DNA from: Bacillus sp. CHD6a
Lineage (GTDB): Bacteria > Bacillota > Bacilli > Bacillales > Bacillaceae_I
Direction of reading: 5' to 3'
Assembly (NCBI RefSeq): GCF_001293645.1
Contig: NZ_LBMD01000021.1
Coordinates: 1 to 64,000, forward strand
Length of the DNA: 64,000 nt
Shown piece after piece: positions 31,048-41,814 of this stretch. The notes beneath the pieces are model-generated. The model had not been told where the DNA came from. It saw only the letters and a program-made list of their open reading frames with translations, and did not search any database. How positions within the stretch are numbered: position 1 is the first letter of the stretch; each line of letters starts with the position of its first letter. A program made the translations under genes and the position numbers.

Positions 31048-32332
31048 TCTTCTCTTTGTCTTTTTGATAAATATCAATGCCCGCTTCGTTCAGCATCCAT
31101 TCAATGTGAACCCCATAACCGCTTGTAGGGTCATTTACGAATACATGGGTGACCGCACCGATTACTTTGCCGTTCTGTATAATAGGGCTTCCACTCATTC
31201 CTTGAACGATTCCCCCTGTTTTATCTAAAAGGGCTGGGTCCGTAATCTTTATGACCATTCCCTTGGTGGCAGGGAACTTCTGTGGAATACTACTCAGTAC
31301 TTCTACATCAAACTCTTCAACCTTATCCCCTTCGACCACTGTCAAAATCTTGGCAGGGCCTTCCTTCACCTCAGAAGATAATGCGATTGGCAAAGCTTTG
31401 TCCATAATGCCATTTTCAATGTCTTTATGCAGGGTTCCAAAAATACCGAACGGACTATTCCTTGAGATATCACCGATGGCCGAACGGTCGCTTGAAAATC
31501 GTGCAAGCTTTTCACCCGGAACACCATTACTACCTTTATCAATGGAAGTTACCGTGGATCGTACGATTTGACCATCTTGGACAATGATTGGTTTTTTCGT
31601 ATCCATATCGGATATTACATGACCTAATGCTCCATATTTCATGGTGATGGGGTCATAAAATGTCATGGTGCCAATACCAGCTGCAGAATCGCGTATATAT
31701 AATCCAATTCTAAAGGAGCTTTCTTGCTTGTCTTTTAAAGGAAAAAGTTTCGTTTCAATGGTTTCTTTTTCACGTGTGATAACAACATCAAGGGGATTTC
31801 CGGTTTTTCCGGACTCTTGTACGAATGGAGCAACGTCACTCATTTGTTCAATGGTTTTCCCATTTATCTTTGTTATAATATCGCCAACCTGAATGCCCGC
31901 TATTTCTCCGGGTGATTTCTTTCCATCTTCTGTGTCCACTTGGTGATGACCTACTACTAATACACCTAAGGTATTTAACTTCACGCCGATCGATTGACCA
32001 CCAGGATACACTTTATATTCAGGTATGACATCTACATTGACTTTCTTTACAGGGATACCGGCCAGTTCTAGAACAACCTGACCTTCCCCAGCCTTTTTGC
32101 CTTGAAATCCTAACGTTTTATCGTTTGCCTCAATCCCGAGAGAGGAAGAAGAATCGTCATTCACTTTAGCAGTCACCGGAACGGATGACTGGAAATGTAA
32201 TCCTTGTCCTTCAAACATCGTTAATTTATTTGGGATTTGGACATACTCTTTAAATGGTTGACTTACACATAATACCATGATTGAAACAAGGAGAAATACA
32301 CCAACAATTTTTCTAATTATATCTTCTCTCAA
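31037..32332 (-). CDS. spoIVB: SpoIVB signalling serine peptidase
   Basis: A serine peptidase (S55) secreted from the forespore into the intermembrane space, cleaving SpoIVFA to trigger pro-sigma-K processing. N-terminal membrane anchor ([16 protein letters not shown]), PDZ domain (about 105-185: [29 protein letters not shown]), and catalytic Ser in QGMSGSPII. Start is uncertain: a TTG at 32332 has GAGGAG 10 bases upstream and gives [11 protein letters not shown], like B. subtilis; a GTG at 32341 is one base from that site and less likely. Confidence 0.93.
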   Translation of the reverse strand: MREDIIRKIVGVFLLVSIMVLCVSQPFKEYVQIPNKLTMFEGQGLHFQSSVPVTAKVNDDSSSSLGIEANDKTLGFQGKKAGEGQVVLELAGIPVKKVNVDVIPEYKVYPGGQSIGVKLNTLGVLVVGHHQVDTEDGKKSPGEIAGIQVGDIITKINGKTIEQMSDVAPFVQESGKTGNPLDVVITREKETIETKLFPLKDKQESSFRIGLYIRDSAAGIGTMTFYDPITMKYGALGHVISDMDTKKPIIVQDGQIVRSTVTSIDKGSNGVPGEKLARFSSDRSAIGDISRNSPFGIFGTLHKDIENGIMDKALPIALSSEVKEGPAKILTVVEGDKVEEFDVEVLSSIPQKFPATKGMVIKITDPALLDKTGGIVQGMSGSPIIQNGKVIGAVTHVFVNDPTSGYGVHIEWMLNEAGIDIYQKDKEKKVG

Positions 32333-32662
32333 ACATTTCACTCTCCTCGGTCCTATCCCACACCATTCATGGCTACATTATATAATTTTGCCTTGTCAGG
32401 CTACATTTATAACAACGATATTAATTTAAATGCTACCCTTTATGGATAGTTATGTTATTTGAGGGGAATAGGGATAATAATTGGGAGTAGGAATGGGGAA
32501 TATTATGTAAAATGGGCCAGCTTTGGAAACGTCAATGTTGAATTTCAGTGAACGATGAACGACTTTGCACGGGCTTGAGGGCAAATTTAGTCGTTTCTAC
32601 AGTTGGTGAAGTGCAATCAAATGGCTTCCCTTTTTGTGGCGTAAGAGCCGTTTGAGATTTGA

Positions 32663-32757
32663 CCAAACAACGCCTTTTAGTGTCCGAACCCTGCCTTTAT
32701 TGAGTGTATAAATGTCTAAACATCAAACAAAGTTGTCCGAACCGTTTTACACACACT
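32663..32757. repeat. Short, degenerate TGTCCGAA phased array
   Basis: TTTGACCAAAC at 32660, GTGTCCGAACC at 32680 (core CCGAA 32684) and TTGTCCGAACC at 32734 (core 32737), ending with GTTTTACACAC. The core and the terminal TTTTACACAC are shared with the large arrays at 46.3 and 46.7 kb. The surrounding 32342-32806 region has no convincing gene. Confidence 0.6.
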
Positions 32758-32806
32758 AAAAATGACCCAAAAAGCTTATAAAAATTGCTGATTTTGTACA
32801 AAACTA

Positions 32807-32839
32807 CAAAAAACCGTCCACATCTCCAAATGTGAACGG
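32807..32839 (-). terminator. recN terminator
   Basis: CCGTTCACAT-TTGGAG-ATGTGGACGG then TTTTTT on the minus strand, just after the recN stop. Confidence 0.85.
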
Positions 32840-32850
32840 CACACTGCTGG

Positions 32851-34557
32851 TTACCCCTGCTTAATATTCCCTGCAATCTGCAATAGTTCCCGTGCATGCT
32901 CCTTCGTCAAAGAAGTAATTTCCACACCCGAAATCATCCTGCCAATTTCCCGGACCTTTTCATCTTGATCCAATCCACGTACCTTGGTTTTCGTGCGCTC
33001 ACCAGATACTTCCTTGCTGATGAACAGATGGGTGTCTGACATGGCAGCAACTTGAGGTAAATGCGAGATACAAAGCACCTGCGAATCAACCGAGACCTGG
33101 TAGATCTTCTCCGCGATAGCTTGTGCGACCCTGCCGCTGACTCCGGTATCGACCTCATCAAAAATAATGGATGTGATACCTTGGTGTCTTGAGAAGATAC
33201 TCTTCAAAGCAAGCATTATTCGCGAAAGTTCCCCTCCAGAAGCAACTTTTGCCATTGGCTTCAACGGCTCCCCTGGGTTTGTTGTCAAATAGAACTCCAC
33301 CACATCCACACCGTTTTTCCCAAACATGACATCACCTGATGCCTTTTCCTTTTTTACATCCATATTTACATCAAAAATGGCTTTTTCCAAGTACAAGTCT
33401 TTCAGTTCTTTATGGATGCTCTTCATTAATTTTTCGGAAGCTTTTCTACGTGCATCAGTGAGTGATTTCGCTTCTAAAACAAGATCTTGCTTGAGTGACT
33501 CCAATGATTCCTGCAACTGGTGTATATGTGAATCACGGTTTTGTAAAGTTTCAAGCTCTTCTTCTATTTTTGCCCCGTATTCTAATATCTCTGCAACTGA
33601 GCTGCCGTACTTCCGCTTAAGTTGCTTAATTTCATTCAATCTTCCTTCAATAAAATCAAGGCGGTTTGGATCAAACTCAAGCTGATCTATTTCGTCTCTA
33701 ATACGATATGATAACTCTTCTAATTGATAATAAGAATTGGATATAATTTCATACACATCTTTAAGGTTTTTATCAATTTCTTCTAAACCTTCTGATTCAG
33801 ACATAGCTTGTCCGACCCAATCAAGCCCTTTTTGTTCTCCGTGCATGGCATGGTAACAGTTGTTGAGCGATTGATATAGGCGTTCAAAGTTGCTGATTTT
33901 GTTTCGTTCTTCCATCAAATCATCTTCTTCATTAATAGTTAGTTGTGCATTGTTGATCTCTTCAGCCTGGAATTGCAATAAATCAAGTCGATGAGCAACC
34001 TTTTGCTCATTTTCAGTGAGTTCTAGCAGCCTTTTTTCAACGTCCTTAAAAGAAGAATAAATATTTCTATACTCTTGAAGTTCCTTTTGAACGGCCACTC
34101 CGCCAAACTGATCTAAAAGAGAAAAATGCAAGTCCGGATCCATCAGCTCTTGGTGTTCGTGCTGACCATGGATATCCACCAATGTTTGTCCTACTTCCCT
34201 TAGCAGGGCAATGGTGACAAGCTTTCCATTAACACGACAAACACTTTTTCCGGTAACATGGATTTCTCTTCGCAAAACAACCATTTCGTCTTCTATATCA
34301 ATTCCAAGCTCTTGACAAACTTTATAAGCAGGGTGCTGTTCATCCTCAAGCAGAAATAATCCCTCTAGTTCCGCTCTTTTTTCACCAAATCGGACAAATT
34401 CATGGGATCCCCTTCCACCAGCCAACAAGTGGATGGCATCAATGATAATGGACTTACCCGCTCCAGTCTCTCCGGTTAAAACCGTTAATCCTTTATCGAA
34501 GGATACGGAAAGGGATTCGATTATCGCAAAATTTTTAATGGTTAACTCAGCAATCAT
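32851..34557 (-). CDS. recN: DNA repair protein RecN
   Basis: A 568-residue SMC-like ATPase that acts early at double-strand breaks. Walker A GETGAGKS near residue 30, a long coiled-coil middle (about 155-370) and C-terminal signature ASGGELSRIMLAL with Walker B IIFDEVDTGVSG. The ATG at 34557 (MIAELTIKNFAII) is chosen; GAGGATGTG precedes it. Located between ahrC and spoIVB as in B. subtilis. Confidence 0.95.
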   Translation of the reverse strand: MIAELTIKNFAIIESLSVSFDKGLTVLTGETGAGKSIIIDAIHLLAGGRGSHEFVRFGEKRAELEGLFLLEDEQHPAYKVCQELGIDIEDEMVVLRREIHVTGKSVCRVNGKLVTIALLREVGQTLVDIHGQHEHQELMDPDLHFSLLDQFGGVAVQKELQEYRNIYSSFKDVEKRLLELTENEQKVAHRLDLLQFQAEEINNAQLTINEEDDLMEERNKISNFERLYQSLNNCYHAMHGEQKGLDWVGQAMSESEGLEEIDKNLKDVYEIISNSYYQLEELSYRIRDEIDQLEFDPNRLDFIEGRLNEIKQLKRKYGSSVAEILEYGAKIEEELETLQNRDSHIHQLQESLESLKQDLVLEAKSLTDARRKASEKLMKSIHKELKDLYLEKAIFDVNMDVKKEKASGDVMFGKNGVDVVEFYLTTNPGEPLKPMAKVASGGELSRIMLALKSIFSRHQGITSIIFDEVDTGVSGRVAQAIAEKIYQVSVDSQVLCISHLPQVAAMSDTHLFISKEVSGERTKTKVRGLDQDEKVREIGRMISGVEITSLTKEHARELLQIAGNIKQG

Positions 34558-34579
34558 ATCATCACATCCTCGCGTGATT

Positions 34580-35029
34580 TTATAGCATATTAATAAAGCG
34601 ATCGGATAACTCTTTTGCATCCTCCGGTGTACGACAAATAATTAAACAGGTATCGTCACCACAAATAGTTCCTAGAATTTCCGACCAATCAAGATTATCA
34701 ATTAGGACACCGATAGCATTAGCATTACCCGGCATCGTTTTCATCACAATCATATGGCCTGCGATGTCTATTTTCACAAACGCATCCATCAAAGAGCGTT
34801 TTAGTTTTTGCAGAGGATTAAAGCGTTGATCTGCTGGGAGGCTGTATTTATATCTGCCGTCTAATAGCGGAACTTTTACAAGATGAAGCTCTTTAATGTC
34901 CCTTGAAACAGTTGCTTGGGTTACATTAAACCCTAAATTTTTCAAGCGATCGACTAGCTCGTCTTGTGTTTCAATTTCGCTATTTGTAATTAATTCTCTA
35001 ATCTTTATGTGTCTTTGGCCCTTTGTCAT
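34580..35029 (-). CDS. ahrC: Arginine repressor AhrC/ArgR
   Basis: A 149-residue arginine-responsive regulator. N-terminal winged helix with [15 protein letters not shown]-like recognition region ([17 protein letters not shown], about 36-53) and C-terminal hexamerisation/arginine-binding domain with [11 protein letters not shown]. It represses arginine biosynthesis and activates catabolism; the art operon in this window may be a target. 22 bases before recN. Confidence 0.95.
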   Translation of the reverse strand: MTKGQRHIKIRELITNSEIETQDELVDRLKNLGFNVTQATVSRDIKELHLVKVPLLDGRYKYSLPADQRFNPLQKLKRSLMDAFVKIDIAGHMIVMKTMPGNANAIGVLIDNLDWSEILGTICGDDTCLIICRTPEDAKELSDRFINML

Positions 35030-35094
35030 GTTGGCACCCCTTAATAATCTATATAACCTAGCTTTATGTTAATGGAAACCTTTCAATATGTAAA

Positions 35095-35135
35095 AGAAAA
35101 AAGGAACAACCATCGTAATAGTTATTCCCCTTTTT
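35095..35135 (-). terminator. Terminator after tlyA
   Basis: AAGGGGAATAACTA-TTACGA-TGGTTGTTCCTT then T run. The left arm overlaps the tlyA stop, so tlyA and ahrC are probably separate transcripts or attenuated. Confidence 0.7.
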
Positions 35136-35958
35136 CGACCTTCAATTGTAGGTGCGCATCTGCAACTAGAGCGGATATGGAAGTTTCAAAATTATTTTCT
35201 GCGTTTTCATCTGTATGCCCATTCCATTGCAAATGAAGAAGGAATTCAATGTTACCCTCTCCTCCCTTAATCGGGGAGTAAGAGGCATTCATTACGTCAT
35301 ACCCTTCCTTCAAGCTGAAGTCAATAATCTTATCCATCACCGCTTCGTGTATCTTCGGTTCACGGACAATACCTTTTTTTCCAACCTGCTCTCTTCCTGC
35401 TTCAAATTGAGGCTTAACAAGTGCCACTACGTCACTACCCGATACAAGCAGGGTTTTTAAAACCGGTAGTATAAGTTTCAATGAAATAAATGAAACATCA
35501 ATGCTGGCAAAATCCGGCATGCCCTCGTTTAAATCTACCGGAGTAACGTATCTGAAATTGGTTCTTTCCATCACCACGACTCGTTCATCTTGACGGAGTT
35601 TCCATGCAAGTTGATTATACCCTACATCAAGTGCGTAGCTAAGCTTTGCTCCATTTTGCAGTGCACAATCCGTAAAGCCCCCTGTAGAAGCACCGATATC
35701 AAGAAGTATCTTGTCTTTAACATCCAAGTTAAAGACTTTTAGTGCTTTCTCCAGTTTCAACCCGCCTCTGCTTACGTATGGCAATACATTGCCTTTGACA
35801 GTCAACGCTGCATCTATTGCTACTTTTTCACCGGGCTTGTCCAGCCGTTGTTCGTTTGAATATACAAGTCCTGCCATAATGGAGCGCTTTGCCTTCTCAC
35901 GAGTTTCCACAAGTCCGCGCTCCACTAAAAGTACATCTACTCTTTCTTTTTTCGCCAT
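35122..35958 (-). CDS. tlyA: TlyA-family rRNA (cytidine-2'-O)-methyltransferase (YqxC)
   Basis: A 278-residue protein with an N-terminal S4 RNA-binding domain (about 1-65: RVDVLLVERGLVETREKAKRS) and a FtsJ-type methyltransferase domain with SAM motif DIGASTGGFTDC (about 85-96). Annotated as hemolysin in older work; the family methylates 16S/23S rRNA. Follows dxs by 6 bases, as in B. subtilis yqxC. Confidence 0.9.
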   Translation of the reverse strand: MAKKERVDVLLVERGLVETREKAKRSIMAGLVYSNEQRLDKPGEKVAIDAALTVKGNVLPYVSRGGLKLEKALKVFNLDVKDKILLDIGASTGGFTDCALQNGAKLSYALDVGYNQLAWKLRQDERVVVMERTNFRYVTPVDLNEGMPDFASIDVSFISLKLILPVLKTLLVSGSDVVALVKPQFEAGREQVGKKGIVREPKIHEAVMDKIIDFSLKEGYDVMNASYSPIKGGEGNIEFLLHLQWNGHTDENAENNFETSISALVADAHLQLKVEKGE

Positions 35959-35964
35959 ATTTCC

Positions 35965-37857
35965 TTAAGCCCTTTTTTGTTTTCTTCTAGCTGCAATCAA
36001 TTTAACATTTTCCACAACTTTTTCTGTAGTTAAATCTATTTCCTGTAGCAGCTCCTTCACACTTCCATGTTCAATGAAGCGATCTGGAATTCCCATTCTT
36101 ACCACTCGGTTCGTATAGCCATTATCACTAGCAAACTCGACAACCGCACTACCAAATCCACCTTGAAGCACTGCTTCTTCAATAGTGACAAAAGGTATAC
36201 CTGATTTGAAGAGGTCATGCAATAACGCCTCATCCATCGGTTTAATAAATCTAGCATTCACTACTTTAACTGATAGGTTTTCCTTTTTCAGATAATCGGC
36301 CGCTTCAAGCGCCATTCCGATAGTCGTTCCAAACGTAAGGATAACTGCATCCGTTCCTTCTTTCAGAACTTCCCAAGAACCGATTGGCAGCTCTTTTAAT
36401 TCTTCATCCATTTTGACACCTAATCCGTTACCACGTGGATAGCGAAGCGCAATCGGGCCTTCGTCATATTTATTTGCCGTATATACCATGTGTTGGCCTT
36501 CGTTTTCATCTTTAGGCATCATTAGAACCATGTTTGGTAAATGTCTTAGGAAGGCGATATCAAACACACCTTGATGTGTTTCACCATCTTCCCCAACTAA
36601 ACCGGAACGATCAATTCCAAAGAAAACATTTAAGTTTTGACGGCATACATCATGCACTACCTGATCGTACCCTCTTTGCAGGAAAGTAGAATAAATAGCT
36701 AAGAAAGGCTTCATTCCTTGCGTAGCAAGTCCCGCTGCCATCGTTACAGCATGCTGCTCAGCAATTCCAACATCAAACATGCGATTTGGGAATTCTTTCG
36801 CAAAACCTTCAAGCTTAGATCCTACAGGCATTGCAGGTGTGAGAGCCACAATACGCTCATCTTCACGCGCAAGCCTGCGGACTGTTTCACTAACTACACT
36901 GCTCCAAGCTGGCGGACCGCCAACTGGCTTCAGGAAATCACCTGTTTCAATTTTATAAGGTCCCGTTCCATGCCATGTACCAATAGTGTCCAATTCAGCC
37001 GGTTCATACCCTTTTCCTTTTTTGGTAACAACATGTATGAGCACCGGTCCTTCTGTTTTCTTGGCATATTTAAGGTTTTCAATTAAATCATTGTAATTAT
37101 GTCCATCAATTGGTCCTAAGTACGTAAAACCAAGTTCTTCAAAAAACATCCCACTGACAACAAGGTACTTCAAACTGTCTTTGATGCGCTCAGCCGTTGA
37201 CGCCAGTTTCCCGCCAACTGCAGGTATTTTCTTAAGAAGCACTTCCAGTTCGTCTTTTACCCAATTGTACTTACCAGCAGTACGCATTCTTCCAAGGGCA
37301 CTATGCAATGCACCGACATTGGGAGCAATAGACATTTCATTATCATTCAAGATGACAATCATGTCTTTCTTTTCATGACCAATATGATTTAATGCTTCAA
37401 GTGCCATTCCGCCTGTTAAGGCACCATCCCCGATGATCGGAATAACATACTCATCGGTTCCTTTGATGTCACGTGCGGCAGCCATACCCATCGCTCCGGA
37501 AAGAGAAGTGGAAGAATGTCCCGTTTCCCATACATCGTGCTCAGACTCATTCCTTTTAGGAAACCCACAGAGACCTTTATATTTACGCAACGAACCAAAA
37601 TCACAGGCTCTTCCTGTCAAAATTTTATGGACATAGGCCTGGTGACCAACATCCCATAAAAACTTATCTTTAGGGCTGTCAAACACTTTGTGCAATGCAA
37701 CAGTAAGTTCAACTACCCCAAGATTCGGCCCGATATGGCCACCTGATGTGGAGAGCTGTTCTATCAGAAATCGTCTGATATCCTCACTAAGGCCCTCCAG
37801 TTCATCTATAGACATTTTCTTTAAAAATTGCGGATTTTTAATCTTTGTAAGATCCAA
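35965..37857 (-). CDS. dxs: 1-deoxy-D-xylulose-5-phosphate synthase
   Basis: A 630-residue thiamine-diphosphate enzyme making DXP from pyruvate and glyceraldehyde-3-phosphate, the first step of the MEP isoprenoid pathway. TPP motif [15 protein letters not shown]...NDNEMS (about 150-180), transketolase domain with [15 protein letters not shown] and a C-terminal domain. The start is TTG at 37857 and gives [20 protein letters not shown], aligned with other Dxs proteins. Isoprenoid partner ispA lies upstream beyond oapA and the OLE RNA. Confidence 0.95.
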   Translation of the reverse strand: MDLTKIKNPQFLKKMSIDELEGLSEDIRRFLIEQLSTSGGHIGPNLGVVELTVALHKVFDSPKDKFLWDVGHQAYVHKILTGRACDFGSLRKYKGLCGFPKRNESEHDVWETGHSSTSLSGAMGMAAARDIKGTDEYVIPIIGDGALTGGMALEALNHIGHEKKDMIVILNDNEMSIAPNVGALHSALGRMRTAGKYNWVKDELEVLLKKIPAVGGKLASTAERIKDSLKYLVVSGMFFEELGFTYLGPIDGHNYNDLIENLKYAKKTEGPVLIHVVTKKGKGYEPAELDTIGTWHGTGPYKIETGDFLKPVGGPPAWSSVVSETVRRLAREDERIVALTPAMPVGSKLEGFAKEFPNRMFDVGIAEQHAVTMAAGLATQGMKPFLAIYSTFLQRGYDQVVHDVCRQNLNVFFGIDRSGLVGEDGETHQGVFDIAFLRHLPNMVLMMPKDENEGQHMVYTANKYDEGPIALRYPRGNGLGVKMDEELKELPIGSWEVLKEGTDAVILTFGTTIGMALEAADYLKKENLSVKVVNARFIKPMDEALLHDLFKSGIPFVTIEEAVLQGGFGSAVVEFASDNGYTNRVVRMGIPDRFIEHGSVKELLQEIDLTTEKVVENVKLIAARRKQKRA

Positions 37858-37879
37858 AAGGGATCACTCTCTTTCCTTG

Positions 37880-38479
37880 CTAATTTCGCTTATTTTTACG
37901 CTTTTTATTATCTTTCAAGACCACAATGTTAAATTTGTCTTCTAGTATATAAAACAGCCTTCCCACTTGAAACAGAATAGGCGTAGAATACTGAATGGCC
38001 ATCGATTTTCCGAAAGCCTTTCCTCCCACTGTAACAGCTGCCACAACGCTTGTGAAGACAACAGCCACAAAATAATGAAACAAAGAGTCTTCTGTTTGGC
38101 CCACCGAAAGGGTGAAGGAAATGACTACAATAGCAGATGCAGTTCCACTGATAATTCCAGAAATATCACCGATAACGTCATTACAAAAACTTGCAAACCG
38201 ATCTGCATTCCTGACAATCTGTATGGCTTGTTTGGAACCGTTTACCCTTTCCGCAGCCATCGCGTGAAATGGAATTTCATCTGCAGCTGTGGAGGCAATA
38301 CCAAGCATATCGAAAAAAATACCGATAAAGACGATGATAAACACAATGACCATTCCTACTGCCCATGTTACTCCTGAAAGTAAGTAGGTGGAAACAATTG
38401 AAAAAATAGCCGCTAACACGAGTGTGATAACGGCGATAGCTAAACTCCAATTTATTGCATCTTTCCATTTATTAACCAT
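37880..38479 (-). CDS. oapA: OLE-associated membrane protein OapA
   Basis: A 199-residue protein with about four hydrophobic segments (near 10-35, 37-60, 112-130, 135-155) and a basic tail (KDNKKRKNKRN). The loop between segments two and three holds a DVIGD acidic motif. It lies directly downstream of the OLE RNA and upstream of dxs, the position of B. halodurans OapA (BH2780), which binds OLE RNA at the membrane. I use ATG 38479 with GGGA upstream; a TTG at 38494 is also possible. The assignment rests mainly on context and architecture; distant similarity to CNNM-type membrane domains is possible. Confidence 0.82.
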   Translation of the reverse strand: MVNKWKDAINWSLAIAVITLVLAAIFSIVSTYLLSGVTWAVGMVIVFIIVFIGIFFDMLGIASTAADEIPFHAMAAERVNGSKQAIQIVRNADRFASFCNDVIGDISGIISGTASAIVVISFTLSVGQTEDSLFHYFVAVVFTSVVAAVTVGGKAFGKSMAIQYSTPILFQVGRLFYILEDKFNIVVLKDNKKRKNKRN

Positions 38480-38579
38480 AGTATAAAATCCCAACTCTAT
38501 ATAAGTAAGCTTTTGTAGTTATCTTACATTTTATTATAGACAAAAATTTTTAATCCACCAAACTTCAATCGTTTTTATG

Positions 38580-39191
38580 TAGAAGTGGTCATGTATTGAG
38601 TAAAAACTGCGGCTTAGGTCCAGTAGGTTTTCCCAAGCAAGTACCAGATGTCGCCATACTGGCGGTTTCCCTTTAAACCTGCCTTAGCCGTGTCGCCATC
38701 GACTAGACTGGATTACCACTTAGTCCGCACTATAATCCCCAATACATGTCTTATAAATAGAACAGTCTAGGAGTTTTCCTCTACAGCCCTTAAACCTTGT
38801 CTTAGCCTCTTTTGCAGAACGGATTTCATATGGAATACATAGATAGATTCACCGGCCTAGTGAAAAAATCCCCTACCATAATCCCCTCCGACTCCACTCA
38901 AGGCAGGCTACGCTGTTTATACCTAACCCAGTTAGATATAATACAGGTTTATCACCATTCCACTACTTGCTCCCCTAGGGGATTAACAAGCGTAAGAATG
39001 GGCCTCCACGGAAGTAGGGTCTTCGCCCACATGCCATTGTGGATCGCCCTACTACCTTAACTCCCAGCATCAACCCAAGGCTGGGCGCCTCAAGCCGACA
39101 CAAGGAACTTCATCGATGTGCCCTTTAGCGGATTTTTAGGCCCGCCTTCAGAAAAGGTGGACTGACTAGAATACTGCACCACTCATTTGTA
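38580..39191 (-). ncRNA. ole: OLE RNA (ornate, large, extremophilic)
   Basis: About 610 bases with no credible ORF between ispA and oapA, on the minus strand, far more GC-rich and structured than other spacers. Visible helices: AGTAGGG/CCCTACT (39013-39019 with 39048-39054) enclosing CCACA/TGTGG; CCCAGC/GCTGGG near 39064-39090; CGCCA-TAC-TGGCG at 38652-38664; and a long-range CATGTATTG/CAATACATG pairing (38591-38599 with 38741-38749). Size, position (ispA-OLE-oapA-dxs) and an alkaliphile-like host match OLE RNA. Exact ends are estimated from the promoter and the outer pairing. Confidence 0.85.
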
Positions 39192-39197
39192 CCTTAT

Positions 39198-39226
39198 ACT
39201 ATACCACAAAAAGAGGAAATGCTCAA
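39198..39226 (-). promoter_or_regulatory. Promoter of the OLE RNA
   Basis: -35 TTGAGC (39226-39221), 17 bases, -10 TATAGT (39203-39198). Predicted start about 39191. It would let OLE be made separately from the upstream operon. Confidence 0.6.
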
Positions 39227-39248
39227 TTTTCACTGCTACTTTTGTCGA

Positions 39249-40145
39249 TTAGTGGTCCCTTTTGGCAATTAGATCGCAAAGTTGTACCAAAAGATCCGAT
39301 TCTAACGGAATGTCTGCTAGAATTTGCTTCGCCTCCGTAATATGATATTCTAACTTTTCTTTTGCACCATCCATCGTTAGTAGTGAGGGATAGGTCACTT
39401 TTTCGTTAAGGGTATCTGATCCTACAGGCTTGCCAATTTTAGATGCATCCCCTTCAATATCAAGAATGTCATCCCTGATTTGGAATGCAAGGCCTAAGTG
39501 ATCGGCAAAATGCTCTAACTTGGCAATTTGCTCTTCTGTTGCATCCCCGAGTATTGCACCAGCAACTATGCTATAGCCCAGAAGTTTTCCTGTTTTGTTT
39601 CTATGTATATATTCAAGGTCTTGAAGTGAAAGTAGTTTTCCTTCTCCTTCCATATCCGCAACCTGTCCTCCAACCATTCCTCTTGGTCCGGAGGCTTTGG
39701 CTAATTCCTTCATGAGGGTGACGACTTTCATTGGCTGGACGTCCAGATTTAAAAGGTCCTCCATCACCTCAAAGCTATGAGTGAGCAAGGCATCACCAGC
39801 CAGTATTGCCATCGCTTCACCATACACTTTATGATTAGTAGGTTTTCCGCGTCTGAAGTCATCATCATCCATACTCGGAAGATCATCGTGCACTAGAGAA
39901 TACGTGTGTATCATCTCCACTGCACAAGCTACAGGCATTCCCAATTCTTCCGATTTTCCGAAAGAATTTAATGTTGCAAGCACTAATAAAGGTCTTAATC
40001 TCTTTCCGCCTGCCTTTAGTGAATAATTCATGGATTCCAGTAAAACTTCTGGTGCTTCAACAGAATTCATATAGGAATAGAGAGCATCCTCTACCAATTT
40101 CTTTCTATCTTTCATAAAAGTTTGTAAATCCATCAGCTGTGACAA
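39249..40145 (-). CDS. ispA: Farnesyl diphosphate synthase
   Basis: A 298-residue trans-prenyltransferase condensing IPP with DMAPP/GPP. First aspartate-rich motif DDLPSMDDDDFRRG (about 86-99), second motif DDILD (about 225), plus GGKRLRP. A TTG start at 40145 with GAGGATG 8 bases upstream is preferred to the ATG twelve bases later. Follows xseB with no gap. Confidence 0.93.
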   Translation of the reverse strand: MSQLMDLQTFMKDRKKLVEDALYSYMNSVEAPEVLLESMNYSLKAGGKRLRPLLVLATLNSFGKSEELGMPVACAVEMIHTYSLVHDDLPSMDDDDFRRGKPTNHKVYGEAMAILAGDALLTHSFEVMEDLLNLDVQPMKVVTLMKELAKASGPRGMVGGQVADMEGEGKLLSLQDLEYIHRNKTGKLLGYSIVAGAILGDATEEQIAKLEHFADHLGLAFQIRDDILDIEGDASKIGKPVGSDTLNEKVTYPSLLTMDGAKEKLEYHITEAKQILADIPLESDLLVQLCDLIAKRDH

Positions 40146-40382
40146 TTAAGCTTCATCCTCCTGTACTTGGAATGACTCCAATTCGCCATTTTCTTTTAAA
40201 ATCTGCTCCATCTCTTCTTCTACATGAGAAAGTTTATCATGACAGAGCTTGGACAATTTCATCCCTTCTTTGTAAAAAGAGATGGCCTCTTCTAATGGAA
40301 CATCTCCTTCTTCAAGTTTTTCTACAATGTTCTCCAGATCTTTCATTGCTTCTTCAAATGTAACTTCCTTTTTTTCACTCAT
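40146..40382 (-). CDS. xseB: Exodeoxyribonuclease VII small subunit
   Basis: A 78-residue helical, acidic protein ([33 protein letters not shown]) that binds several copies per large subunit. Overlaps xseA by 8 bases. Confidence 0.95.
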   Translation of the reverse strand: MSEKKEVTFEEAMKDLENIVEKLEEGDVPLEEAISFYKEGMKLSKLCHDKLSHVEEEMEQILKENGELESFQVQEDEA

Positions 40383-41730
40383 TTCCTTTTCGCTCCTTCA
40401 CTTTTTGTACTTCACATTCTAACCGGCCATCTTGAAGGTGAACTTGAATGGTATCTCCTTTTGCTGCCTGATCCACCTTTTTTATTATAGTGCCATCATC
40501 CTGGTATGCTAGGCTGTAACCCCTGTTCATGATTTTAAGAGGACTTAAAGCATCCATCTTAGAAAGTTTATGTTGAAATTCCCATTGTTTCTTTTGAAGT
40601 GTTTGTTGCATCTGCCTCGTTAGCAACTTCGTCTGTTGTTCAAGTGTAAGTTTATCTGCTTCCCATTGCTTTTTAGGATGGTTTCTAGCAAGCCTTCCCG
40701 CAAGTTGCTCCCACTTATCATGCTTGCGTTCCGCCAATCGTTTCATCGCCATTTCTAAATTATCCATGGTTCGGTCCAGGTCTTGTTGCTTTTGCGCATA
40801 TAAGTTCTTCGGAAACCTGAATGCATATGATTTTTGTAAAGCTGTCAATCTGTCCTTGTAATGTTGCATTAACTTGTTGGAAGCTCTGTGTAATCGGAAT
40901 TTACGGTCAGAAAGCCTCTCCATTAATTCGTTTATATGCGGAACAGCCAATTCTGCCGCTGCAGTCGGTGTAGGTGCACGCATGTCCGCTACGAAATCAG
41001 CTATGGTAAAGTCTGTTTCATGACCAACTGCTGAAATGATAGGTAGCTTTGACGCAAAAATTTCTCTAGCTACGACTTCTTCATTAAACGCCCATAATTC
41101 TTCAATCGAACCTCCACCACGGCCAACAATAAGTACATCAAGGTCAGGAAGTATGTTGGCGGTTTGTATAGCCTTAACGATAGATGGCGCGGCATTCACA
41201 CCTTGTACTAAAGCAGGAATAACAAGTATTTTCGTTAATGGATATCTCCTTTTCAACGTGGTGATGATGTCTCTGACAGCAGCACCTGTTGGGGAGGTAA
41301 TTACTCCTACAGCACGAGGATATTTAGGTAGGTTCTTTTTGTATTCAGGTGAAAACAGCCCTTCCTGTGAAAGCTTCTTTTTCAGCTCTTCATAAGCTAA
41401 AAACAGACTACCCACGCCATCAGGCTGCATTTCTTTTATGTACATCTGATAGGACCCATTTGCCTCATAGACCGTTATTTCACCACGAACAAGGACCTTC
41501 ATCCCTTCTTGCGGTTTAAAGGCAAGGTTGCGGTTCTGCCCCGCAAACATGACTACTTGGAGTCGAGCGTTTTGGTCTTTTAGGGTGAAGTACATATGCC
41601 CTCTGCTATGTTGCTTGAAATTGGAAATCTCCCCTTTCAGCCAAACATCTTGCAAATGAGGGTCCACATCAAACTTTCTTTTAATGTATTTTGTTAAAGC
41701 AGTAACCGTTAAGTACCTGCGTTCACTCAT
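40375..41730 (-). CDS. xseA: Exodeoxyribonuclease VII large subunit
   Basis: A 451-residue single-strand-specific exonuclease subunit. N-terminal OB fold (about 5-100: [24 protein letters not shown]), catalytic domain with [10 protein letters not shown] and the [13 protein letters not shown] motif, then coiled coil. The ATG at 41730 follows AAAGGAG; upstream in-frame codons are not supported. Confidence 0.95.
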   Translation of the reverse strand: MSERRYLTVTALTKYIKRKFDVDPHLQDVWLKGEISNFKQHSRGHMYFTLKDQNARLQVVMFAGQNRNLAFKPQEGMKVLVRGEITVYEANGSYQMYIKEMQPDGVGSLFLAYEELKKKLSQEGLFSPEYKKNLPKYPRAVGVITSPTGAAVRDIITTLKRRYPLTKILVIPALVQGVNAAPSIVKAIQTANILPDLDVLIVGRGGGSIEELWAFNEEVVAREIFASKLPIISAVGHETDFTIADFVADMRAPTPTAAAELAVPHINELMERLSDRKFRLHRASNKLMQHYKDRLTALQKSYAFRFPKNLYAQKQQDLDRTMDNLEMAMKRLAERKHDKWEQLAGRLARNHPKKQWEADKLTLEQQTKLLTRQMQQTLQKKQWEFQHKLSKMDALSPLKIMNRGYSLAYQDDGTIIKKVDQAAKGDTIQVHLQDGRLECEVQKVKERKGNE

Positions 41731-41814
41731 AATCGTTAACTCCTTTTTGAAGCATGGTGATACGAAAAAAAGACGGAAGAACATTAAGTCCCATCCATCT
41801 TCTAAGATATCATA

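Noticed and set aside
38812-39060. 82-residue plus-strand frame within the OLE region
   Set aside because: Antisense to a structured RNA with no ribosome site; composition reflects the RNA helices.
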